A stretch of 64,000 nucleotides of DNA from Flavobacterium sp. (GTDB lineage Bacteria > Bacteroidota > Bacteroidia > Flavobacteriales > Flavobacteriaceae): contig NZ_JAQVCH010000007.1 of NCBI RefSeq assembly GCF_028689845.1, positions 37,733 to 101,732 of the forward strand. Reading direction: 5' to 3'. The number at the start of each line of letters is the position of its first letter. Positions within the stretch are counted from its first letter, which is position 1. The position numbers were made by a program, and so were the translations under genes. The notes beneath the pieces were generated by a model, which was not told the origin of the DNA, did not search any database, and worked only from the letters and a program-made list of their open reading frames with translations. This document shows, in pieces, positions 56,601 through 63,582 of the stretch.

Positions 56601-57943
56601 AAGGAATATTATTACCTGGTTATACCCAATCACTCGGGTTTTTTGGGTCGTCTAAGCCTACTTTAGGTTTCGTGTTTGGTGTACAAGATGATGTGCGTCA
56701 AGAAGCCGCCAAGCGAGGATGGTTAACCGCTTATCCTGAATTTAACCAAAGTTATACAGAAGTTAAAACAACACAATTAAACGGTTCAGCCAAAGTTGAT
56801 TTATTCCCCGATTTAACGATTGATTTAACCGCCGATCGAAATTATATGGAAAGTTTTTCTGAGCAATATGATGTTACAGACGGATTTTATAATTCTCGTT
56901 CGCCTTATACGATGGGTAATTTTACAATATCTACGGTTTTAATTTCGACTTCTTTTAGCAAAAGTGATGAGGTTAGCTCTGCTGCTTTTCAAGATTTTAG
57001 AGATAACCGACTAGTTATTGCCGACCGTTTAGCAGCTAGTTATTATGGAGGAGCAGTTCCGCGTTATGGAGATGCTCTAAATCCAGTTCCAACCGACCCT
57101 GCCGATCCGAAATACAATTTCTATTCCTCTAATGCGGGTTATCCAATTGGTTTTGGAAAAAACAACCAAGCCGTTTTAATTCCAGCTTTTTTAGCTGCCT
57201 ACAGCGGTAAAGATGAAAATAAAGCATCGACAAGTTTGTTTAGAGATGTGCCAATCCCAAACTGGACAGTGAAATATAATGGGCTAATGCGATATACTTT
57301 CTTTAAAGAACGCTTTAAACGTTTTTCTTTACAACATAGCTATAAAGCAGCATATACCATAAATTCGTTCCGTTCTAATTTTGAATTTGATAAAAACCCA
57401 GGCGGTCAAGATAATGAAGGGTTTGGAAACTATTATAACCAAACAATTGTACAAAACGTGAATTTATTGGAGCAATTTAATCCATTAATCCGAGTGGATT
57501 TTGAGATGAAAAACTCCTTTAAAGTTTTAGCGGAAATGAAAAAAGACCGTGCCTTATCAATGAGTTTTGATAATAATTTATTAACAGAGGTGCAAGGACA
57601 TGAATATGTGGTGGGATTAGGGTATCGTTTAAAAGACGTTGTAATTACTTCTTCTTTAGCAGATAACCCGCAAGGAATTATTAAAAGTGACATTAATTTT
57701 AGAACGGACTTGTCTTTTAGAAATAACAAAACAATAGTGCGTTACCTAGATTATGATAATAACCAATTGGCTGGCGGACAAGATATATGGTCAGTAAAAT
57801 TAACGGCAGATTATGCATTTAGTAAAAACCTAACTGCAATTTTTTATTATGACCATACGTTTTCTAAAGCAGTGATTTCAACAGCTTTCCCGCTGACGAA
57901 CATTCGTTCTGGATTCACACTTCGATATAACTTTGGAAATTAA
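50675..57943 (+). CDS. sprA: Type IX secretion outer-membrane translocon SprA
   Basis: 2422 residues, matching the size of F. johnsoniae SprA. The frame opens with TTG at 50675, 3 bases after ruvA, and is chosen because it keeps a full signal peptide (NLKINLLWLMLFSTILVFSQ). Family segments include LPRFYVNSGFFESIFGSNTI, PRGSVEVDLGIRYTKQDNPS, FDFEQRINMSLSGKVGTRLN, the repeated plug and lumen modules, and a C-terminal beta-strand ending RSGFTLRYNFGN. SprA is the huge 36-strand barrel through which type IX substrates cross the outer membrane, and it is needed for gliding. It should export the M23 peptidase at 1473. The ruvA-sprA-gcvH order is common in Bacteroidota. Confidence 0.96.
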   Translation: MKTECHYNFIPNLKINLLWLMLFSTILVFSQEDETPTDSVGFNKGKVELGNPPSIVSAYTYDPVTDRYIYNSSIGEFNINYPVILTPKEYEELVLRESMRSYFKQKLDAMDGRKAGAEEGKKDLLPRFYVNSGFFESIFGSNTIDVQPRGSVEVDLGIRYTKQDNPSFSPRNRTTTTFDFEQRINMSLSGKVGTRLNVNANYDTQSTFAFQNLIKLEYTPDEDAILRKLEVGNVSMPLSNTLIRGAQSLFGVKAELQFGKTTVTGVYSEQKSQTRSVTALGDGTLQDFDLFALDYDSDRHFFLSQYFRDNYDFALKNYPLINSRVQITRIEVWITNRQNRVNTSPEGNNLRNIIALQDIGEAQINGLDDNEVVGISPIPGGFFNVSSNTPSNNANNDFNPGLIQTGGGLLNPSIREIVTSGSGFNFPAVEGLDYSKLENARKLTNSEFTYNAQLGYLSLQQRLANDEVVAVAYEYTIGDEVFQVGEFGNGGVESTVVDPATQIPVTQCLILKMLKSNLTNVEKPIWNLMMKNIYQIPQAFQLSQEDFRFNILYTDPSPLNYITPAGNPPLPLPADVAETPLLEVFNTDRLNYTNDPQVGGDGFFDFVPGITVDTQNGRLIFTTVEPFGKHLFNKLKTSNPIEDYDNPTTGYNANQGKYVYRTMYKSTQAAALQDSDKNKFLLRGRFKSTGGDGIPIGAFNVPKGSVVVTAGGRTLAEGIDYTVNYQLGRVRILDPSLQASGTPINISVENNSVFGQQTRRFMGFNVDHKISENFQVGATLLRMTERPFTQKSTFGQESVNNTIFGFNTNYSSDLPFLTRLVNKLPNIDTDVASSISVRGEVAFLRPDSPKADNFEGESTLYIDDFEGSQSTIDVKSALSWSLSSVPERNTSSSYDFFGSSAGLDYGFRRAKLSWYTIDPIFYTSQRPGGVSPQDMALNKTRRVYINDIFPVTDIAQGQLQVINTLDLTYYPAERGPYNFNPSSTIDNQLPNPTQNFGGITRAINSTNFEQGNVEYFQLWVLDPYYGADETAPTNIGELYINLGEISEDVLKDGRKQYENGLPEVGSTTPTVPSIWGKVPASQSLIYAFDTNEGNRALQDVGLDGLSDAEEAALYPAFAAFPDPARDNYEFYLAASGNVIERYKNYNGLQGNSPVTVSDNNRGNSTLPDVEDINRDNTMNTINAYYEYKINIAPNLLVGDNFITDEVLVAEKTEPSGETYPAARWLQFKIPVSQYQNKIGSISDFRTIRFMRMFMTGFTEEVTVRFAAVELVRGEWRQFTGTLDPNETEAQNQDDNTVLESIAVNVQENSNRTPINYVLPPGVQREQLYNNNTVINQNEQSLALRVTPKNSNMPGGLEPEDSRAVFKNVEVDLRQFEKLKMFLHAEAIENNLDPNRLLDDEMVAFIRFGNDFTQNFYQVEIPLKVTPHGTTSPDEIWPEDNEIDLKLSLLTQLKVLNINGVNPNPDEIYFLNEDELDPSLANKPNKLRLGIKGNPNFGLVRTLMLGLRNSRTGQVELESIRGEVWFNELRVAGMKNKGGMAAIVSVDANAADFANVSATGRIATIGFGTLEQGPNERSREDMRQYDIVTNFNFGKLLPQRWGVTLPFNYGIGEQTITPEYDPFYQDIELDQLIDVTPDEAEKRNIEDRAIDYTKRKSINFIGVRKERAPEQKARIYNVENLTLSHSFNEVEKHNYEIESYVDQQVNSAVDYSYSFTPKPIEPLKSNAFMKKSQYWKLLSDFNFNYLPSSINFSTNVVRQYNRQQFRQVEVEGIPLDALYRRNYLFNYLYGFNYDITKSLKINYNANRSNLVRNFIDENGVPDDSNRIYDSYLEVGEANQLNQQLILNYDIPLYKLPFLSFLKANYSYTGTYSWMRSSIALSSVEAEDGTIYNLGNTIQNSSSHRLNTTLNMDLFYKYIGLTKTKKKPTQAKVAPPKPGEKVTNTSVPQQTEGNVFLDGLIGVVTSVKNIQLNYTQNQGILLPGYTQSLGFFGSSKPTLGFVFGVQDDVRQEAAKRGWLTAYPEFNQSYTEVKTTQLNGSAKVDLFPDLTIDLTADRNYMESFSEQYDVTDGFYNSRSPYTMGNFTISTVLISTSFSKSDEVSSAAFQDFRDNRLVIADRLAASYYGGAVPRYGDALNPVPTDPADPKYNFYSSNAGYPIGFGKNNQAVLIPAFLAAYSGKDENKASTSLFRDVPIPNWTVKYNGLMRYTFFKERFKRFSLQHSYKAAYTINSFRSNFEFDKNPGGQDNEGFGNYYNQTIVQNVNLLEQFNPLIRVDFEMKNSFKVLAEMKKDRALSMSFDNNLLTEVQGHEYVVGLGYRLKDVVITSSLADNPQGIIKSDINFRTDLSFRNNKTIVRYLDYDNNQLAGGQDIWSVKLTADYAFSKNLTAIFYYDHTFSKAVISTAFPLTNIRSGFTLRYNFGN

Positions 57944-57988
57944 TTAAAAAATTAAATAAAAAAGATTTTAAAATCAAATCATAAAAAT

Positions 57989-57996
57989 TACATTTG
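57989..57996 (+). promoter_or_regulatory. Putative -7 box of gcvH
   Basis: TACATTTG with TTTT 19 bases upstream (57966-57969). It lies 16 bases before the gcvH start, between sprA and gcvH, and would give gcvH its own transcript with a very short leader. Confidence 0.5.
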
Positions 57997-58011
57997 CTAA
58001 AATTATTTAAA

Positions 58012-58392
58012 ATGAATATACCATCAAATTTAAAATATACAAAAGACCATGAATGGGTGAGTATGGAAGGTGAAATTGCCACGATTGGAATTACAGATTT
58101 TGCTCAAAAAGAATTAGGCGATATTGTTTACGTGGAAGTAGAAACAGTAGACCAAACCCTTGACAAAGATGAGGTTTTTGGAACCGTAGAAGCTGTGAAA
58201 ACAGTATCTGATTTGTTTTTACCACTTGCGGGAGAAATTGTTGAGTTTAATGAGGGTCTAGAAACTAATCCTGAAAATGTCAATACTGATCCGTACGGAA
58301 AAGGTTGGATGGTAAAATTAAAAGTTTCCAATCTCGCTGATGTGGAAGAGCTTTTAGATAGTGAGGCTTATAAAGCTTTAATCGGTGCTTAA
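58012..58392 (+). CDS. gcvH: Glycine cleavage system H protein
   Basis: 126 residues from the ATG at 58012, where the family's N-terminus begins ([20 protein letters not shown]); six further codons upstream are open but unlikely. The lipoyl-lysine motif is [14 protein letters not shown] with K63, and the C-terminal [16 protein letters not shown] is conserved. H protein carries the aminomethyl group between P, T and L proteins. Its end overlaps the VanZ-like gene by 8 bases. Confidence 0.97.
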   Translation: MNIPSNLKYTKDHEWVSMEGEIATIGITDFAQKELGDIVYVEVETVDQTLDKDEVFGTVEAVKTVSDLFLPLAGEIVEFNEGLETNPENVNTDPYGKGWMVKLKVSNLADVEELLDSEAYKALIGA

Positions 58393-58759
58393 AAAGAACT
58401 TGTTCCTGTTGCTTTTGTTTTTGTGGTTTGTTTTTATTACCACATTAAGTCTAGTGAGCATGAACAATTTTTCTAAAGTATCCATTAAAGGAGCAGATAA
58501 TTATGTTCATTTCTGTTTTTACTTTGTGCTTACTGTGTTGCTGGTAATTAATTTTATCACCCATTTCAAGCTTAAAAAAACGTTCATTCTTTCTGTTGCT
58601 TTCGCCATTTTTTATGGCATGATAATTGAAGTATTGCAAGGCGTACTTACTAGTAACCGAGAGCCAGAAATAAAAGACGTTTTATTCAATTCATTGGGGA
58701 GTTTAACAGCAGCTTTTTTGCTGTTTCTAAACCGTGAAAGGTTAAATTTTTTAAAATAA
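58385..58759 (+). CDS. VanZ-like membrane protein
   Basis: 124 residues with four hydrophobic segments and the VanZ-like pattern: [40 protein letters not shown] and [17 protein letters not shown]. The N-x(2)-H and E-x(2)-Q residues in helices are the family's conserved polar sites. VanZ-like proteins are linked to teicoplanin resistance in Enterococcus, but most are of unknown function. It overlaps gcvH by 8 bases, and this pair is frequent in Flavobacteriaceae. Confidence 0.88.
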   Translation: MLKKNLFLLLLFLWFVFITTLSLVSMNNFSKVSIKGADNYVHFCFYFVLTVLLVINFITHFKLKKTFILSVAFAIFYGMIIEVLQGVLTSNREPEIKDVLFNSLGSLTAAFLLFLNRERLNFLK

Positions 58760-58808
58760 CTTTAAAGTTTTTAATAATTTGCTACTTTAGCAACTCAAAT
58801 TATAAATT

Positions 58809-59531
58809 ATGGAACCAAAAAAGAATCCTAATGTTGATCCAAAAAGGAATAGTGCAATTTTTTTCCAATTAGGATTGGCTGCTATAGTTGTTCTGACCTA
58901 TTTTGCGATAGAGTTAAAAACATACGAAAAAGATTTGTCTGGACTTACTTCAAAAATTGACAATAGTTTTTTAGATGAAGAAGTGCCAATTACGCAACAG
59001 TTAAATCAACCACCGCCACCGCCACCGCCACCGCCACCAGCGGCTCCAGAAATCATCAAAGTAGTGGAGGATAAAAAAGAAATTATAGAAACCAAGGTTC
59101 AATCGACAGAAACTAATCAAGCAGAAGTAGTTGTTAAAGCAGAAAAAGTTGTTGTAGCAATTGAAGATGAGCCAGAGGTAGATGTTCCTTTTGCGATTAT
59201 CGAAGACGTACCTTTATTCCCTGGATGTGAAGGTGTGCCAAAAGATAAACGTAAAGATTGTTTTCAAGAAAAAATTCAAAACCATATTAAAAAGAATTTT
59301 CAATATCCAGAAGCTGCTTTAGATGCTGGTCACCAAGGAAGAGTTTTTGTGAGTTTTGTAATTGAAAAAGACGGAAGTGTAACCATTGCAAATATGAGAG
59401 CACCTTATCCAACACTTGAAAAAGAAGCACAACGAATCATGTCTAAATTGCCTAAAATGATTCCTGGAAAACAAAGAGGAAAACCAGTTCGGATGACCAT
59501 GAGTATTCCTATTACTTTTAAATTAAATTAA
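58809..59531 (+). CDS. TonB-like energy transducer
   Basis: 240 residues. Cytosolic basic start, one membrane helix (about 18-38, NSAIFFQLGLAAIVVLTYFA), a proline linker with ten consecutive prolines at about 67-77, a charged spacer, and a TonB C-terminal domain (about 135-240: FPEAALDAG-like YPEAALDAGHQGRVFVSFVI, then APYPTLEKEAQRIM, PGKQRGKPVRMTMSIPITF). It transmits proton-motive force to TonB-dependent outer-membrane receptors. A cysteine pair (CEGVPKDKRKDC) heads the C-terminal domain, and the same module occurs in RemB two genes away. ExbB/ExbD are not nearby. Confidence 0.9.
   Translation: MEPKKNPNVDPKRNSAIFFQLGLAAIVVLTYFAIELKTYEKDLSGLTSKIDNSFLDEEVPITQQLNQPPPPPPPPPPAAPEIIKVVEDKKEIIETKVQSTETNQAEVVVKAEKVVVAIEDEPEVDVPFAIIEDVPLFPGCEGVPKDKRKDCFQEKIQNHIKKNFQYPEAALDAGHQGRVFVSFVIEKDGSVTIANMRAPYPTLEKEAQRIMSKLPKMIPGKQRGKPVRMTMSIPITFKLN
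59010..59039 (+). repeat. Hexanucleotide repeat encoding the proline linker of the TonB-like protein
   Basis: Four perfect copies of CCACCG followed by one CCACCA, in frame, coding ten prolines. Changes in copy number would alter linker length without breaking the frame. Confidence 0.9.
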
Positions 59532-59550
59532 AAAAGTATCCCAATATCAA

Positions 59551-59580
59551 AATCCGCTCTTAATGAGTGGATTTTTTTTT
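59551..59580 (+). terminator. Terminator after the TonB-like gene
   Basis: AATCCGCTC (59551-59559) pairs with GAGTGGATT (59565-59573) with one wobble and a five-base loop, then T7. Confidence 0.9.
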
Positions 59581-59642
59581 GTTTGGTTATTAAAATTTAT
59601 TTAAGTCATTTTTGTCATTATTTTTTATAATATTTGCTTAAC

Positions 59643-59670
59643 AAAAAAACCTAAAAATTAGGGTTTTTTT
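59643..59670 (+). terminator. Second terminator-like hairpin before deoC
   Basis: AAAAAACCTAA pairs with TTAGGGTTTTTT (one bulged G) around AAA, flanked by A and T runs. It lies 15 bases before the deoC start, so it either backs up the terminator at 59551 or shapes the deoC leader. Confidence 0.5.
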
Positions 59671-59684
59671 TATATTTTTACGTT

Positions 59685-60428
59685 ATGATTATCACACAAT
59701 ATTTAGATTCGACCTATTTAAAAACGCCTTCTCAGGCTGGATTGTCTTTTGAAGAGAATAAAAAAATCGTAGAAAGTTTTATTGCAGAAGCTATTGAAGA
59801 AAACTTCAAATTAATCATGATAAGACCCGACATGGTTGCTTTGGCTAAAAAGATGATTCTTGAAGCTCAGTCAAAAGTATTAATCGGAACAGTGATCGGT
59901 TTTCCAGAAGGAACCGCTTCTATCGAAGAAAAATTAGACGAAGCAAATCAAGCAGTCATAGACGGAGCTGACGAGTTGGATTTTGTTTGCAATTATGAAA
60001 AATTTAAACTTGGCGAAATTCAAACCGTAAAACACGAAATTTTACAAGGAACTAAGTTTGGATTAGACCATAAAAAAACCGTGAAGTGGATTATTGAAAT
60101 CGCAGCTTTAACCGACCAGCAAATTATTCAACTTTCGGTTTTAATTAAAAATGTGGTGATGGCTAATTTTAAAGAAGAAAATTACCAAGACGTTTTTGTT
60201 AAATCATCAACGGGTTTTTATAAAACTGAAAACGGAAAGCCAAATGGAGCTACCGTTCCGGCAATCATCATGATGTTAGAAAACAGTTCGCCTCTTCCAG
60301 TAAAAGCTGCGGGTGGCGTTCGTACGCATGCAGAAGCTTTGGAAATGATTTCGCTTGGCGTTAAACGAATTGGTACTTCAGCTGCAAAAGCTATTGCTCA
60401 CGGACAAATTTCGGATAGTGCATATTAA
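59685..60428 (+). CDS. deoC: Deoxyribose-phosphate aldolase
   Basis: 247 residues. DeoC motifs: LDSTYLKTPSQAGLSFEENK, KVLIGTVIGFPEGTASIEEK, ELDFVCNYEKFKLGEI, the Schiff-base lysine in VFVKSSTGFYKTENG, and VKAAGGVRTHAEALEMISLG. It cleaves deoxyribose-5-phosphate to glyceraldehyde-3-phosphate and acetaldehyde in nucleoside catabolism. remB begins 17 bases after its stop, probably on the same transcript; no deo partners are adjacent. Confidence 0.96.
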   Translation: MIITQYLDSTYLKTPSQAGLSFEENKKIVESFIAEAIEENFKLIMIRPDMVALAKKMILEAQSKVLIGTVIGFPEGTASIEEKLDEANQAVIDGADELDFVCNYEKFKLGEIQTVKHEILQGTKFGLDHKKTVKWIIEIAALTDQQIIQLSVLIKNVVMANFKEENYQDVFVKSSTGFYKTENGKPNGATVPAIIMMLENSSPLPVKAAGGVRTHAEALEMISLGVKRIGTSAAKAIAHGQISDSAY

Positions 60429-60445
60429 TTAGGAATTGATTGTAA

Positions 60446-62557
60446 ATGAAAAATTATCTTCATCATCTCGTATTGCTTTTATTGACATTCAGCTCTTGGG
60501 CTCAAACGGCTACAACCGAACAATTTCCGGTTTTTCCATCCTGTGAAGGAAAATCTAATCAAGAATTAGCGACGTGTTTTTATTCGCAAGTGCAACAAGA
60601 AATATTTTCTCGTTTTAAAGTGCCAGAAAATGTTCAAAATTTAAATTATAAAGGAAGTTTCTTTGTTTTATTTGAAGTTAATAATCAAGGTAAATTTGTT
60701 TTGCAATATGTAAACGCTCCTTATCCAGAACTGAATGAGGAATGTAAACGTGTTTTTGAAGAGATGCCACAAATTAATCCTACAACTTATGCCGGAAATC
60801 CTACCTATTCTCGCTATTCAATCAAAATTTCGATTCCGTTAAAAGACAGTGCATCTATTTCTAACCTAGCAGCAGAGAATTTAGAAAATTCTGAAACAAA
60901 GGCTGGACTAGAAGATAAAGTGAAACTAAATGAATTGGATAGTATTCAGTATCATCAATTTAAAAATCCGCAATTTAAAAGCAATTTAAATATTCCGTTT
61001 TCCCACAGTTATTATGCTCAATTTGATAGGGAAATGAATCAAATGGGAGCGAATAGTCATACGGCTTCTAAACCATTTACTTATGCAGAAGTTAATCAAT
61101 ATTATGATTTTGAAAATAAAAATCAAGCCATTCTAAAAGATAAAACGAGTTGGTGGGGAAGAAAATTCTGGAATGAACATTTAGTAGATATTCAAGGCGA
61201 TAATTATTGGTTTACCATTAATCCGATTTTAGATCTTCGCGTAGGGAAAAGCGACCCAAGTAAAGCCGATTATACTTATCAAAACACGCGTGGAATTCAA
61301 GTGCAGGGTGGGATTGGAAAAGAAGTCAGTTTTACCACTTCTATTTATGAAAGTCAAGGCCGGTTTGCCGATTATTACAATCGTTATGCAGAAAGTATTC
61401 GTCCGTCAGGCGGAAATCACGCCATTATTCCCGGAGTTGGTATAGCCAAGGAATTCAAAACCGATTCGTATGATTTTCCTTTATCTGAAGCAAATCTAAC
61501 CTATTCTCCCGGAAAATTCTTCGACTTTCAACTAGGATATGGTCGTAATTTTATTGGCGATGGATATCGTTCACTGTTTACGAGTGACGGAGCAAGTCCG
61601 TATCCCTACTTTAAAATTAATACAAAATTCTGGAAAATTAAATATACCAATACCTATATGTGGCTAAAAGACGTTTCGCCTGAAGCTACGGTAGACGGAA
61701 CGTATGGTTCAAAATATATGGCCAATCATTATTTAAGTTGGAATGTTTCTAACCGATTAAATATTAGTTTTTTCGAATCGGTGGTGTGGACAAACACAAA
61801 TAATCGAGGGTTTGATTTTAGTTTTGTAAACCCACTTATTTTTTATCGTTCGGTAGAATTTAATTCTTCTTCTAAATCAGGAAATGCATTATTAGGAATC
61901 GCTACTAAATATAAATGGAACAATCGAATCAATTTATATGGTCAGTTTTTAATTGATGAATTTTCTGTAGCTGATGTAAAAGAAGGAAATAAAAGTTGGA
62001 GGAATAAATTTGGTTATCAAATTGGAGCCAAGTATTACAACGCGTTTAAGGTAGATAATTTGCTTCTTCAAATTGAATATAACCGCATACGTCCGTATGT
62101 GTATTCGCATAGCACACCGATTACAAATTACGGGCACAACAATCAAAGTATTGGCCATCAATGGGGCGGAAATGCTTCTGAATTATTGGCTATTGCTCGT
62201 TACCATAAAGGACGTTGGTTTGGAGATATTAAAGTGACCTATGGAATTCGCGGTTTGGATTTTAACACTGTAGAAGATAATTCTAATTATGGAAGCAATA
62301 TTTATTTGAGTTATAATGAAGACCGACCTTATGATACCAATGTGAAAATTGGACAAGGAAATAAAACCACGATTTTTATTGCCGATGTTCAAGCGGGGTA
62401 TTTAATTAATCCTACGAATAATTTAAAGCTTTTTGGTAGTTTGATTTATCGCAATTTTGATCCAATGCAAAATACGGTTACTGCATTTAAAGAATCAACA
62501 AATTGGTTTTCGGTTGGCGTAAGAGCAGATTTATTTAATTTCTATTTTGATTATTAA
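60446..62557 (+). CDS. remB: Gliding motility protein RemB, with N-terminal TonB-like domain
   Basis: 703 residues. Signal peptide to about residue 19 (HHLVLLLLTFSSWA). Residues about 27-133 are a TonB C-terminal-like domain (FPVFPSCEGKSNQELATCFY, NAPYPELNEECKRVFEEMPQ). The rest (about 220-703) is a predicted outer-membrane beta-barrel of the Wzi/RemB kind: NEHLVDIQGDNYWFTINPIL, GIQVQGGIGKEVSFTTSIYE, FQLGYGRNFIGDGYRSLF, GFDFSFVNPLIFYRSVEF. RemB is tied to gliding in F. johnsoniae, though its role is not defined. deoC is 17 bases upstream. Confidence 0.85.
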   Translation: MKNYLHHLVLLLLTFSSWAQTATTEQFPVFPSCEGKSNQELATCFYSQVQQEIFSRFKVPENVQNLNYKGSFFVLFEVNNQGKFVLQYVNAPYPELNEECKRVFEEMPQINPTTYAGNPTYSRYSIKISIPLKDSASISNLAAENLENSETKAGLEDKVKLNELDSIQYHQFKNPQFKSNLNIPFSHSYYAQFDREMNQMGANSHTASKPFTYAEVNQYYDFENKNQAILKDKTSWWGRKFWNEHLVDIQGDNYWFTINPILDLRVGKSDPSKADYTYQNTRGIQVQGGIGKEVSFTTSIYESQGRFADYYNRYAESIRPSGGNHAIIPGVGIAKEFKTDSYDFPLSEANLTYSPGKFFDFQLGYGRNFIGDGYRSLFTSDGASPYPYFKINTKFWKIKYTNTYMWLKDVSPEATVDGTYGSKYMANHYLSWNVSNRLNISFFESVVWTNTNNRGFDFSFVNPLIFYRSVEFNSSSKSGNALLGIATKYKWNNRINLYGQFLIDEFSVADVKEGNKSWRNKFGYQIGAKYYNAFKVDNLLLQIEYNRIRPYVYSHSTPITNYGHNNQSIGHQWGGNASELLAIARYHKGRWFGDIKVTYGIRGLDFNTVEDNSNYGSNIYLSYNEDRPYDTNVKIGQGNKTTIFIADVQAGYLINPTNNLKLFGSLIYRNFDPMQNTVTAFKESTNWFSVGVRADLFNFYFDY

Positions 62558-62628
62558 TCGTCTAATTTCTATTTATATTTAACAACTTATTTCTAAATTG
62601 TTCGAATCTATTTCCGAAATCTAATTTG

Positions 62629-62636
62629 TATCTTTG
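62629..62636 (+). promoter_or_regulatory. -7 box of cyoE-coxC
   Basis: TATCTTTG, an exact -7 match 28 bases before the cyoE start. The -33 region is poor. Confidence 0.5.
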
Positions 62637-62663
62637 CCGAAGTTTTAAAAATAAAAAAACTCC

Positions 62664-63578
62664 TTGACTACTACCGAAAATTCAATTGTTGTTCAAACAC
62701 CTTTCGTCGATTTTAAACAAATCACCAAAGCAGGGTTATCCATTAGCGTTGTTTTTTCATCGATTGCAGGATATTTTTTAGGAATTTTAGATATTTCGAC
62801 ATTCAGTTGGACTACTTTTTTAATGTTGGTTGTCGGCGGCTACTGCATGGTGGGTGCATCAAATGCATTTAATCAAGTGATTGAAAAAGATTTAGATAAG
62901 TTAATGGAAAGAACTAAAAACAGACCACTGGCTGCGGGAAGGATTTCTGTTAATTTTGGGTTGTTTATTGCTTTTACCTTGACAATAATTGGGTTGATAC
63001 TTTTATACCTAATCAATCCTAAAACAGCCATGTTTGGTGCGATTTCTATTTTTTTATATACCAGTGTCTACACTCCTTTAAAAACCATAACGCCACTTTC
63101 TGTTTTTGTTGGAGCTATTCCGGGAGCGATACCATTTATGTTGGGATGGGTTGCCGCTACCGATGATTTTAGTTTAGAAGCGGGAACGTTATTTTTAATT
63201 CAGTTTTTTTGGCAATTTCCACACTTTTGGGCTATTGGATGGTTTTTATATGAAGATTATGAAAAAGCAGGATTTTTTATGCTTCCAACAGGAAAAAGAG
63301 ATAAAGGAACCGCTCTTCAAACGATACTCTATACCTTTTGGTTAATTGTGGCTTCACTATTGCCAGCAATCTTTCCTTACATTGGCATTGTAGGAAGTCG
63401 ATTATATTTATCTCCAATTGCTGCAATTGTTGTACTTTTGCTCGGAATTTGGATGTTGTATTTTGCTTTTGAATTATATAAAAAAAGAGATAAAAAAGCC
63501 GCACGAAAACTAATGTTAGTCAGCGTGAGCTATATAACCTTACTGCAATTAGTATATATTGCCGATAAATTTTTATGA
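62664..63578 (+). CDS. cyoE: Protoheme IX farnesyltransferase (haem O synthase)
   Basis: 304 residues, about eight membrane helices, starting with TTG at 62664. UbiA-type prenyltransferase motifs: NAFNQVIEKDLDKLMERTKN followed by RPLAAGRIS (first Asp-rich loop), FLYTSVYTPLKTITPLSVFV and EDYEKAGFFMLPTGKRDK (second loop). It farnesylates haem B to haem O, the precursor of haem A for the oxidase encoded at 36008-38988. coxC starts 5 bases after its stop. Confidence 0.95.
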   Translation: MTTTENSIVVQTPFVDFKQITKAGLSISVVFSSIAGYFLGILDISTFSWTTFLMLVVGGYCMVGASNAFNQVIEKDLDKLMERTKNRPLAAGRISVNFGLFIAFTLTIIGLILLYLINPKTAMFGAISIFLYTSVYTPLKTITPLSVFVGAIPGAIPFMLGWVAATDDFSLEAGTLFLIQFFWQFPHFWAIGWFLYEDYEKAGFFMLPTGKRDKGTALQTILYTFWLIVASLLPAIFPYIGIVGSRLYLSPIAAIVVLLLGIWMLYFAFELYKKRDKKAARKLMLVSVSYITLLQLVYIADKFL

Positions 63579-63582
63579 TAAA

